Part shown: in pieces, positions 34,636 through 42,291 of the stretch
Layout of the letters: every line of letters begins with the position of its first letter
Numbering within the stretch: position 1 is the first letter of the stretch
Origin: Mucilaginibacter sp.
GTDB lineage: Bacteria > Bacteroidota > Bacteroidia > Sphingobacteriales > Sphingobacteriaceae
DNA length: 64,000 bases
NCBI RefSeq assembly: GCF_025359345.1
Contig: NZ_JANYGQ010000032.1
Coordinates: 248,001-312,000 of the forward strand
Direction: 5' to 3'
Program-made: the position numbers and the translations under genes
The notes under the pieces: generated by a model
The model's input: only the letters and a program-made list of their open reading frames with translations
Database searches by the model: none
Told to the model about the DNA's origin: nothing

Positions 34636-35749
34636 CTGTAAATCTGTTTATGGTATCAGTTAATAATGTTATTTCTTGTTCGGTATTAGACGAATGCAGG
34701 CATATTCTTATCCTTTCGCTCCCTGTCGGCACGGTTGGGCTTAAAATCGGGCGAACATCCAATCCCGTATTTTGTAATTTAGCCGCTACTGCTTTTGCCT
34801 GTTCATTGCTGTTTAAAAGAATGCATTGAATCGCGCTTTCGCTGTTTATCAACCTGTATCTGTTATTAATTACGGATTGTTTAAATAGTTGGATGTTGCT
34901 TTTTAGCTTTTCAATTTCGTCCCCCGATTGCTGAAGATATTGATATGCTGTTTTGACAGAAGCTATTTCATGCGGCGGCAACGCCGTGGTATAAATAAAT
35001 GACCTGGCAAAGTTTATCAAATATTGCCGTAGTAAATTACTCCCCAACACCACGGCGCCATGGCAGCCTAATGCTTTACCAAATGTTACTACCCGTGCAA
35101 AAACTTTATCCCGTAAGTCCTTGTCAATTAAACCAAAGCCGTATAATCCAACTGCATGCGCTTCATCAACAATCAAATTGGCGTCGTATTTTTCAACAAG
35201 TCGCGCAATTTCTGTGATAGGAGGGGTGTCACCATCCATTGAGTAAACACTCTCAATCGCAACATAACAAATGCCTTTAGCCAGCTTTAATTTATCTTCA
35301 AGGCTTGTTAAATCATTATGTTTAAAGGTGTACCTATTGGCAAAACTCATGCGGGCGCCGTCAATTATCGAGGCATGAGCAAGTTCGTCTAAAATAATTG
35401 TATCGCCCCGTTGGGGCAGCGAAGAGAATAAACCCAGGTTAGCATCGTACCCGGAATTGAATATCAATGCAGATTCGGACCCATGCAGGCTGGCAATGTA
35501 TTGCTCGGTTTCTTCGGTATACATTGAGTTACCCGACAATAACCTTGAACCCGTCGCCCCATTTTTTGTATTGGTGAAGCTATTGATCTCTTCATCAATC
35601 AGTTTTCTTAGCGCTGGCGAACGGGCAAACCCCAGGTAATCATTGGAGCAAAAATCAATAAGGCCGTTTTCAGCTTTTAATGTACGGTAATTACCGTCAA
35701 GTTGCCTTTGCTGCAATTTTTTGTTGATGAATTCTTGTGGTGATGCCAA
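34625..35749 (-). CDS. bioF: 8-amino-7-oxononanoate synthase
   Basis: The PLP enzyme that condenses pimeloyl-ACP (or -CoA) with alanine, the first committed biotin step. The 374-residue protein has the NDYLGF motif near residue 35, VDEAHAVGLYG, and the PLP lysine in TFGKALG near residue 229. A TAATTTTG box lies 17 bp before the ATG. It is coupled to bioD by an 11-bp overlap. Confidence 0.93.
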   Translation of the reverse strand: MASPQEFINKKLQQRQLDGNYRTLKAENGLIDFCSNDYLGFARSPALRKLIDEEINSFTNTKNGATGSRLLSGNSMYTEETEQYIASLHGSESALIFNSGYDANLGLFSSLPQRGDTIILDELAHASIIDGARMSFANRYTFKHNDLTSLEDKLKLAKGICYVAIESVYSMDGDTPPITEIARLVEKYDANLIVDEAHAVGLYGFGLIDKDLRDKVFARVVTFGKALGCHGAVVLGSNLLRQYLINFARSFIYTTALPPHEIASVKTAYQYLQQSGDEIEKLKSNIQLFKQSVINNRYRLINSESAIQCILLNSNEQAKAVAAKLQNTGLDVRPILSPTVPTGSERIRICLHSSNTEQEITLLTDTINRFTDAG

Positions 35750-35766
35750 GCAATTAAAATTTGTCC

Positions 35767-35774
35767 CAAAATTA
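35767..35774 (-). promoter_or_regulatory. TAATTTTG, -7 box for bioF-bioD
   Basis: An exact TAnnTTTG match on the minus strand, 17 bp before the bioF ATG. It is the likely promoter of the two-gene biotin operon. Confidence 0.45.
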
Positions 35775-35829
35775 AGAAAGCGCCCCGGTTAACGAGTCGC
35801 TTTCATTTAAAAAAACTTAAAGCGGGCGA

Positions 35830-36207
35830 TTAGTTACCACCACCGCCGCCACCACCACCGCCTTGTTGCATGCGGGCGCGTTGTTCATCAAGCATTTTTT
35901 GATATGCAGTAGCCTGATCTGGGGTTAGGAGGGCTTTAATCTGATCATTTGCAGCGGTCCTTATTGGGCCCATTGCAGTCCGCATTGCGGTTCTGTCGCC
36001 GTTTGCAGCTGTTCTTACGCTATCCATTTTTGTGGCCTGAACTTTCAAAATAGCAGTTATTTTGCCAGTTTGATCATCAGTAAGCTTAAGTGTTGTCTGC
36101 AATTGTTTTGCCCTGTCTTCCGGGCTCATCCTCTGGCCGCCACCTTGTGCACGGCTAATTGCTGTAAGTCCTAAAAGGAAGCAGCATACTAACATGATTT
36201 TTCTCAT
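35830..36207 (-). CDS. Exported small helical protein with poly-Gly tail
   Basis: A 125-residue exported protein with a signal peptide (about 1-20). The mature part is helical with the RMSPEDRAKQLQTTLKLTDD pattern and resembles the Spy/CpxP or DUF4890-like group of periplasmic proteins. It ends in a run of nine glycines from a trinucleotide tract (35837-35863). Such proteins may act as periplasmic chaperones or stress sensors. No metal-sensor partner is nearby. Confidence 0.65.
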   Translation of the reverse strand: MRKIMLVCCFLLGLTAISRAQGGGQRMSPEDRAKQLQTTLKLTDDQTGKITAILKVQATKMDSVRTAANGDRTAMRTAMGPIRTAANDQIKALLTPDQATAYQKMLDEQRARMQQGGGGGGGGGN

Positions 36208-36371
36208 TGTTTTTCAGTTTTTATTTAATCTATAGATAAAGATAACTGCAATAAGGTTTAATTGTTAGCATGTAACTTAATTGTTGCGGTATCGAAGAGT
36301 TGTGAAAGTTGAAAGGTTTTAAGGTTGAAATGTTCCTTTTCGACCTGGTAAAAGCGGTTGAACATCGCTCA

Positions 36372-36418
36372 AATAAAAAAGTTGAAATATTGTATCAATA
36401 AGATTACAATATTTCAAC
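36372..36418 (-). terminator. Perfect 14-bp hairpin terminator of the S24 regulator
   Basis: GTTGAAATATTGTA (36381-36394) and TACAATATTTCAAC (36405-36418) pair perfectly around a 10-base loop. On the minus strand this is followed by TTTTTTATTTG. It lies 16 bp after the stop of the S24 regulator gene. Confidence 0.88.
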
Positions 36419-36433
36419 TTTCAATTACGCCGA

Positions 36434-37213
36434 TTAGTTATTCCCCTGCAGGTTCGATATCGACCTCTGCATTTGTGCCATCATCCCCGTCAAGCTTTCC
36501 AGGGTCGGCTGTGGTGCCGGCGCGGGCAGGTGTGTTGATATGTAGGCCTTTGCTTTCCAGAGTTCCAATATGTCTTCGCCACCAATTTCATAGGGTTCGT
36601 AAACAGGGTTATCAGATACCAGTTTCAGCTTTTTATTGTCTTTAAATTTATTGCCGATGCGTTTATATACTACGCCTTCAGTTTTTGAAACTACCACGTA
36701 TGTTTCAGTCTGTTTTACGTCGCTCCAGTTCTCTACGTATTCGCCTATGATAATAGAGCCTGATTCCAGCGGCAACATCGAATCGCCTTTTATCTCGAAA
36801 GCCCGGTAAGTGCCTTGTTTAAAAGCAGGCATAGGCAGGTAGAATTTTGGAAGCGCCGCAACATATTCGCGATCGGCATAGCCATTTAAATAACCAGCCG
36901 CTGCTTTGGTTGGCACCAGTTCGATGTTTTCATTGTCGTCTTTATCAACAGAAATTGTTAAAATACGCAGGTTGGCGGGGTTGCCTTTTGCCTTTGGTAC
37001 CCATTTTTCGTCAATTTCATCATTAATAAAGTCATCAATCGACACGTCAAAGAACAATGCTATTTTTTTTAGCAGGTCATATTTTGGATCAGCTCTTTCC
37101 TCTTCGTAAGCGCCTACCAGCGAACGTTTTATGCCTAATTCATCAGCGAATTGCTGCTGTGTAAGGCCTTTCTTTTTGCGAAGAAATCTAATATTTGAAG
37201 GAATATTTGACAT
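36434..37213 (-). CDS. LexA-like repressor: Xre HTH plus S24 peptidase domain
   Basis: A 259-residue regulator. An Xre helix-turn-helix (about 6-60, FLRKKKGLTQQQFADELGI) is joined to a LexA/CI-like S24 domain. S145 (KGDSMLP) and K184 (VVYKRI) are 39 residues apart, close to the LexA serine-lysine spacing of 37. An Ala-Gly cleavage site A106-G107 lies 39 residues before the serine. It can therefore probably self-cleave after DNA damage. The ATG at 37213 is used because the frame's earlier ATG lies inside a palindrome. It diverges from the GIY-YIG-like gene. Confidence 0.88.
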   Translation of the reverse strand: MSNIPSNIRFLRKKKGLTQQQFADELGIKRSLVGAYEEERADPKYDLLKKIALFFDVSIDDFINDEIDEKWVPKAKGNPANLRILTISVDKDDNENIELVPTKAAAGYLNGYADREYVAALPKFYLPMPAFKQGTYRAFEIKGDSMLPLESGSIIIGEYVENWSDVKQTETYVVVSKTEGVVYKRIGNKFKDNKKLKLVSDNPVYEPYEIGGEDILELWKAKAYISTHLPAPAPQPTLESLTGMMAQMQRSISNLQGNN

Positions 37214-37231
37214 AAAATTTGGATTTGCTAA

Positions 37232-37271
37232 AATTATTAGTATTTTTATGCTCATAAAATTAGTAATTATT
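37232..37271. promoter_or_regulatory. 40-bp near-perfect palindromic operator candidate
   Basis: AATTATTAGTATTTTTATG (37232-37250) and CATAAAATTAGTAATTATT (37253-37271) match as inverted arms at about 16 of 19 positions around a 2-base centre. It lies between the divergent S24 repressor and GIY-YIG-like genes, upstream of both starts. This is the expected site for autoregulation by the dimeric repressor. Confidence 0.6.
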
Positions 37272-37299
37272 TTTTAACCAGCAAATTTTATTTATCAAT

Positions 37300-37656
37300 A
37301 TGAAACGCTTCATCTATATCATTACCGACAGAAACCGCAATAACTTGCATGTAGGCCTATGTTCAGACCTGTTGAAAACTTTGGAATTTTATCGCCAGAT
37401 GCCTACTTTATTTTTTGACAACAGCAAACAGCTTAACCGTTTGGTTTATTTTGAAGAGATAAATACCGAAGAGCAGGCGATGGAGCGCTTTAAAACAGTT
37501 AGCACTTATACGAGGCCCCAAAAAGAAAAAATGATCAGACCTGTTAACCCTGATTGGGTAGATCTGACCATTGGATTAAACTATGAAAGTGGTGTGAGGG
37601 TTAGGCCTCAGCTTCGCCCATCAATCAGCTCGAACAGGCAGGCTGTTACTTTTTAA
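37300..37656 (+). CDS. Degenerate GIY-YIG-fold protein
   Basis: A 118-residue protein that follows the GIY-YIG layout: FIYIIT, a VYFEEINTEEQAMERF block, then RPQKEKMIRPVNPDWVDL. The nuclease residues are lost. YIG is replaced by HVG, the catalytic arginine after it is absent, and the catalytic glutamate in the RExxxK helix position is a phenylalanine (ERFKTV). It is probably a DNA- or protein-binding relic rather than a nuclease. It is divergent from the S24 repressor with a shared operator, so the two may form a regulatory pair. The 3' end overlaps msrB by 11 bp. Confidence 0.65.
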   Translation: MKRFIYIITDRNRNNLHVGLCSDLLKTLEFYRQMPTLFFDNSKQLNRLVYFEEINTEEQAMERFKTVSTYTRPQKEKMIRPVNPDWVDLTIGLNYESGVRVRPQLRPSISSNRQAVTF

Positions 37657-38134
37657 TAAATTTTAACGCGCCTGAGTTCATGCAATACCGCATTCCGCCG
37701 CGATTGGTTGGCCCGTCATCAAAAACGTGGCCCAGGTGCAGGCCGGTGCTGCGTTCAATAACTTCGTCGCGTGTCATGCCATCACTGTTGTCGGTAACTA
37801 TTTCAATTTTTTTAGGATCAACGGGCCTTACAAAACTTGGCCAGCCGGTGCCGCTGTCAAATTTGTCTTCCGATGAGAATAAAACCTCGCCTGTTGCTGC
37901 GCTTACATAAACGCCTTTTTCATGGTTTTCATGGTAAGCATTTTGGTATGGGGGTTCAGTGCCGCTTTCTACCATTATATGGTAGGCATTTGGTGTAAGC
38001 ACTTTTTTCCACTCCACCGGAGTTTTGCTCATTTTACGTTTTGGGTCGTACTTTTTGATTTGCCCGCTGCTCATTTGGCAGCCAAATGATGTAAAAACGC
38101 TCAGAATAATAAGCGTTAAAATTGATTTCTTCAT
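37646..38134 (-). CDS. msrB: Methionine-R-sulfoxide reductase MsrB, lipoprotein form
   Basis: It reduces methionine-R-sulfoxide in proteins. The 162-residue protein has a signal with a lipobox-like cysteine (TSFGC, C19), so it acts outside the cytoplasm as a lipoprotein. The catalytic cysteine is C151 in RYCMNS, with GTGWPSF and HLGHVFDDGP upstream. The four zinc cysteines of many MsrB proteins are missing: the usual first CxxC position reads VSAATGEV. It converges on the GIY-YIG-like gene, with an 11-bp overlap of stops. Confidence 0.92.
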   Translation of the reverse strand: MKKSILTLIILSVFTSFGCQMSSGQIKKYDPKRKMSKTPVEWKKVLTPNAYHIMVESGTEPPYQNAYHENHEKGVYVSAATGEVLFSSEDKFDSGTGWPSFVRPVDPKKIEIVTDNSDGMTRDEVIERSTGLHLGHVFDDGPTNRGGMRYCMNSGALKFIKK

Positions 38135-38230
38135 GCTATTATATTTTTAATTTAGTCGGATTAAGTTTAATATCCTTACAACCTAAACTACGTAATATTT
38201 TAACAGCAGGTTTGTCAGCAGTAAGTCTGT

Positions 38231-38842
38231 TTATATATTTTTGGTTTTAGGTACCAAAACTGCATTCACAATATGCAGCATCCCATTGCTTTGTTGGATA
38301 TCAAATTTGCTGATAATACTTTGCCCGCCATTATCATCTATTAAAACAATATTCCGGTTTGAATCAATCCTGGCGATTAAAGTGGTTCCTGCTATGGTCC
38401 TGAACGTTGCCTCGCCGTTGTTCGAATTTATTTTATGTTGAATATCTTTTACGGTGACTTTGCCAACAATTGCATGGCTGGTGATCAGGTAATTTAAGTC
38501 AAGTTTGTGATTTGGCTTTAACAAAGTGTCCAGTTCGCCAGCAGGGAGTTTTTCAAAAGCCTGGTTAGTGGGTGCAAAAAAGGTAATTGGCCCCTTACTT
38601 TTAAATGTTTCAGTAAGGCCGGCATCTTCAATTGCAGTTACCAGGGTGCTGTATTCTTTCGAAAGAGTAATGTTTTCAATTATATTGTTTGATGAAATCA
38701 TTGCAACACCGTTCACATTTTTCACCTTGCCCCACTTTGCCTTTACTGAGTCGATAACCGCAGGCTCGTTTTTTGGAGCACTTTGAGCAAACACTGAACC
38801 CGCACTGATAACGAACAATAGAATAAAAAACCAATTTCTCAT
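38231..38842 (-). CDS. Exported fasciclin-domain protein
   Basis: A 203-residue exported protein with a signal peptide (about 1-19) and one fasciclin (FAS1) domain (about 58-200). The domain has the ITFFAPTNQAFEKLP motif and the closing GMLHIVNAVLVP box. FAS1 domains mediate adhesion. A TACCTTTG promoter box lies only 5 bp before the ATG. Several Bacteroidota carry similar single-domain secreted copies. The ligand is unknown. Confidence 0.9.
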   Translation of the reverse strand: MRNWFFILLFVISAGSVFAQSAPKNEPAVIDSVKAKWGKVKNVNGVAMISSNNIIENITLSKEYSTLVTAIEDAGLTETFKSKGPITFFAPTNQAFEKLPAGELDTLLKPNHKLDLNYLITSHAIVGKVTVKDIQHKINSNNGEATFRTIAGTTLIARIDSNRNIVLIDDNGGQSIISKFDIQQSNGMLHIVNAVLVPKTKNI

Positions 38843-38847
38843 GGCCG

Positions 38848-38855
38848 CAAAGGTA
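38848..38855 (-). promoter_or_regulatory. TACCTTTG, -7 box at the fasciclin gene start
   Basis: An exact TAnnTTTG match on the minus strand, 5 bp before the ATG at 38842, which implies an almost leaderless transcript. Confidence 0.5.
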
Positions 38856-38928
38856 GAAGAAAAGCTTCAAAAATCAAGACGATAGAATCAGGATTGCGTC
38901 ATGAAATGGGAAATGATGCGAATTAAGA

Positions 38929-39000
38929 ACCAAGAGTCAAGAATCAACAGAAAGAAGATAACTTTCAGTCTTGGTTCTTGACTCTTGATTCCTGGCTCTA
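38929..39000. repeat. Inverted repeat of the AAGAGTCAAGAA family, copy 3
   Basis: AAGAACCAAGAGTCAAGAAT on the left and TTGGTTCTTGACTCTTGATT on the right pair around AACAGAAAGAAGATAACTTT-like interior. It lies between the stop of the gluzincin/propeller gene and the fasciclin gene start, on the same strand. It can terminate the transcript that ends to its right. Confidence 0.8.
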
Positions 39001-39004
39001 TTGG

Positions 39005-42000
39005 CTACCATCCTGGTGTAAAGCCAAGGCCAAATACCGGCTTGCTAACGTCTGTACGGTTAAATGGTACCGCCAGGTATGGCTCTAATACAAAATACCC
39101 AAATATATTTACTCTTAGCGAAATACCAGCGCTTAAGGCCGGAATCCGCTGGTTTGTATTATAAACCGTATTACCGCTGGCATCGGTCCCGATTGCGTCC
39201 GGACTTGAGCCGAATTTTATCTGGTTGCCCGAGTTCCAGGCCAGGCCGGCATCAAAAAATGCGTTCAACTCGGTAAATAAAACTTTCGATTTAAATTGTG
39301 ATAGTTTTTCAGGACCTGTAAATGGAAGCCTCACTTCAAAATTGGCCACTGCTATGCGATTGCCTGATAATTGGTCGATAGTAAAGCCGTTTGTTTGCTT
39401 TTTACCGTTAGCATTATAAAAGGTTTGCGCCTCGTATCCGCGTATCAGGAAAGGGTAACCAACATATAGCTGGTATAAATTGCCGGTTTGTCCAAAGCGA
39501 CCGTATCCGTATAAACGGGCGGCAAAAGTAACGGGGGCCACGCGCCAGTATTCGCGCAAATCAATAGTTGGTGCAAAAAACTTATAGGTGCCAAAATCAT
39601 ATTCGGCCTGCAAACGATAGCGGTAACCACTAAGCGGCGACGCTACACCGAAGAATGAGTTATCGCCAACCAGCGCTGTATTTACATTGAATATGCTAAA
39701 CGGCGTTAAATTGATGCCGTTGTTATTAGGATCGGCGTTATAAGCTGAGTTTGATATATGACTTTTGTTGTTATCGATGAAATTGCCAAGCGTATCATAT
39801 ATGGTGGTATACCTGTCAACCCGGTAATAGTAATGTGCATACCCAGTTCCAAATTCAACGCGTGTTTTTTTGGTGATAGGGTAAGAGGTAAACAATGATG
39901 CTTGGTCCTGGAAGATTCGGATAATGTCATATCGTTCTTCTTCCGTCGGGATGGTGGAACCATTACTAATTTTATATGTCGACGGTACAACGCTGTAATT
40001 AGCTGTCTGGAATGGAATATGTGACACGCTTCCCCCAATGTTCCACCTGCCGGTTTGATTGATATAGGTGAACTGCCCGCCAAAATCATAAACCTCGCCG
40101 TTTACTGCGAGCCCTGCATAAATTTGGTTACGACCCAATATATCACTAAATACGCCCTGCACGCCGCTTGATAAACCCGCGCCGTACTGGCTTACTGATG
40201 CACCTACGCCGCTGCTGGCCAGGTAGTCGAGTTTGAATTTAGGCTTGTAAGGAATGGCTTTAACCGAGTCGAATGGCAACTTAGGGTATGCCAGGTAGTT
40301 ATTCAAATTTGAGTTTATCAAATCGACGCCTACAGAACGTGCCGGCGGAAGTATGCCCGCGCCAAAATCGCCGGCAGCGCCATCCACAGTTTGTGCCGTG
40401 AAGTCCGTTGCTTTGGCATTGTAAATGGCATATTTTTGTTTGCTGTAGTATGAGTAAACAATGTCGTTATTCGCCGAAACACTAAGGGCAGGGGAGTATT
40501 CTGTAATACCGCTAACACCAGTAAACAGGTTGGTCATTTGTTCAACTTTGCCGGTGGCCGGGGTGTAGCGGAACATGTTACGGAATCCCTGGTGGTTTGA
40601 GAGGAAATAAATTTGCGACCCATCTGAAGAATATTGCGGATTCAAATTGTTCTCCCCGCTAAATACATCAATATCAGTTATCTTTCCGCTGGCAATATCC
40701 AATTCGGCCAGACTGAATGTTATGGCATAAGATAAAGATTTATCATAGGTCTTGCGATCGGTCGAGAAGACGATTTTTTTACCATCGCGCGAGAAGGCCG
40801 GCTGATAATCAGTGTATTTATCGTTTGTTAGTTGCTTAACCTGTTTGGTATCGAAATTATACAGGTACAAATCGCCCTGACCCTCGGCCAATCCCTGGAA
40901 AACGATATTCTTTCCATCCGGCGACCATGAAAGGTTACTAAACTGCTCAGCCTTACCCATTGCAACATCATCAACAATATTGCCGGATGCCACATCAACC
41001 ACCAGCATGCGGTTTATGCCTTTATTAAAAACACTGAATGCAAACTTCTTACTATCCGGCGACCACGCACCGGCCGATTCGATAAAGTTGTATTCATCAA
41101 TATGGGTGTTCGATACCTTGCCGGTTATCTTACGGATCACACGCCCGGTTTTAGCATCCGCCAAAAATAAATCGACCGAAAACAAGCTTTTCTCTGAAAG
41201 GAAAGCAACGTATCTGCCGTCGGGACTCACTGCCGGTGCAAGATTCATTTTTCCCGAATTATGCTCATCGATTATACGGGTTCCTACAGGTTTTTGTACG
41301 GTGTCCTTCAAATAGGGCTTATAGGTTGTTTCTACAGCATTTTTCCAAAGGCTCGACAGTGTTTTATCATCATAGCCAAATGTGCGCCTTATACCGTAAC
41401 CCAAACCAAAGCGGGCCACATTTTTAAAGAACGGCACAATAACTGTATCACCATAAGTTGAACCGATAAACGAATAAAAGGCCTCACCGTAACGGTATGG
41501 GAAATACTTATTGGTTTCGGTAAGGTCGCGTACGGTTGGGATATCGTGGTTTAAATAGGCATCACGCATCCACATAGCCGTATAAGCGTCTTTTTTGCCA
41601 AGCGATAGGTATTCGGCCATCCCTTCAACCATCCACAATGGTATATTGCCAATGTTCTCAAAGTTTGTAGAATCACCCGTTTGTAGCGCATGGTATTGAA
41701 AAGCGTGTACCAACTCGTGGCCAATAACGTGGCGCGTCATCTGGTTGCTCTCCATTATCGGCATTACTATACGGTTTTTAAGGCCTTCAGTAACACCCCC
41801 GGTACCCACGTCAATTTCGCCATCCAGCGCGGTTGTTTGCTGAAAATCGGGGTGGTCGGCATATAGTATAATCGGGTTAACATGTTTAAATGTGTCCCTG
41901 AAAATTTGCTGGTGCAGCGTGTACCATAACTCGCTTTCCTGTGCAAAGCGCTTCAGCATGCTATCGTTTTTCAGATAATAATAAATCTCAAAGTGCGGTG

Positions 42001-42148
42001 TTTTGTATACCTGGAACTTCAAGTTTTTATACCTGACCTTATTTTGCCCGAAGTACTGCGCACTGGCATTAAAGCTTAATAAAAGCGAGCCTAACAGGCA
42101 CAGAAATATAATGGCGTATTTTTTTAATGAGGGGAGATGTTTATTCAT
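39005..42148 (-). CDS. Gluzincin peptidase / TolB propeller / outer-membrane barrel fusion
   Basis: A 1047-residue exported protein with a signal peptide (about 1-31). The N-terminal domain is a zinc-peptidase-like fold with HELVH at 144-148 and the third ligand in EGMAE (175-179). A TolB-like propeller follows (about 300-560) with repeated SPDGKNIVF- and SRDGKKIVF-type blades. The C-terminal part (about 640-1047) is rich in alternating strands and ends in an aromatic residue (FGLGFTPGW), like outer-membrane barrels. It is probably a surface- or periplasm-facing protease tethered by its own barrel. Substrates are unknown. Confidence 0.78.
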   Translation of the reverse strand: MNKHLPSLKKYAIIFLCLLGSLLLSFNASAQYFGQNKVRYKNLKFQVYKTPHFEIYYYLKNDSMLKRFAQESELWYTLHQQIFRDTFKHVNPIILYADHPDFQQTTALDGEIDVGTGGVTEGLKNRIVMPIMESNQMTRHVIGHELVHAFQYHALQTGDSTNFENIGNIPLWMVEGMAEYLSLGKKDAYTAMWMRDAYLNHDIPTVRDLTETNKYFPYRYGEAFYSFIGSTYGDTVIVPFFKNVARFGLGYGIRRTFGYDDKTLSSLWKNAVETTYKPYLKDTVQKPVGTRIIDEHNSGKMNLAPAVSPDGRYVAFLSEKSLFSVDLFLADAKTGRVIRKITGKVSNTHIDEYNFIESAGAWSPDSKKFAFSVFNKGINRMLVVDVASGNIVDDVAMGKAEQFSNLSWSPDGKNIVFQGLAEGQGDLYLYNFDTKQVKQLTNDKYTDYQPAFSRDGKKIVFSTDRKTYDKSLSYAITFSLAELDIASGKITDIDVFSGENNLNPQYSSDGSQIYFLSNHQGFRNMFRYTPATGKVEQMTNLFTGVSGITEYSPALSVSANNDIVYSYYSKQKYAIYNAKATDFTAQTVDGAAGDFGAGILPPARSVGVDLINSNLNNYLAYPKLPFDSVKAIPYKPKFKLDYLASSGVGASVSQYGAGLSSGVQGVFSDILGRNQIYAGLAVNGEVYDFGGQFTYINQTGRWNIGGSVSHIPFQTANYSVVPSTYKISNGSTIPTEEERYDIIRIFQDQASLFTSYPITKKTRVEFGTGYAHYYYRVDRYTTIYDTLGNFIDNNKSHISNSAYNADPNNNGINLTPFSIFNVNTALVGDNSFFGVASPLSGYRYRLQAEYDFGTYKFFAPTIDLREYWRVAPVTFAARLYGYGRFGQTGNLYQLYVGYPFLIRGYEAQTFYNANGKKQTNGFTIDQLSGNRIAVANFEVRLPFTGPEKLSQFKSKVLFTELNAFFDAGLAWNSGNQIKFGSSPDAIGTDASGNTVYNTNQRIPALSAGISLRVNIFGYFVLEPYLAVPFNRTDVSKPVFGLGFTPGW

Positions 42149-42186
42149 GTGGCGATAAATAGAATAAGCGCTAAAATTAAGTAAAA

Positions 42187-42290
42187 AGTTGATGGTTCAT
42201 ATTTCCTAGTTCATAGTCGAAAAGATTTTACGACGCGGTAACATTGCAGCTACCATGAACTATGAACCATCACTATGAACTACGTTCCAA
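42187..42290. repeat. Inverted repeat of an ACTATGAACCATC word
   Basis: GATGGTTCATATTTCCTAGT and further TTCATAG on the left pair with ACCATGAACTATGAACCATC on the right. It fills the gap between the PBP1A and gluzincin genes. The family also occurs at 12684-12715 (single arm) and 57671-57860. Confidence 0.7.
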
Positions 42291-42291
42291 A

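Noticed and set aside
36434..37656. Prophage remnant around the S24 regulator
   Set aside because: CI-like repressors often mark phages, but biotin, msrB and hypothetical chromosomal genes adjoin on both sides and no phage genes are visible.
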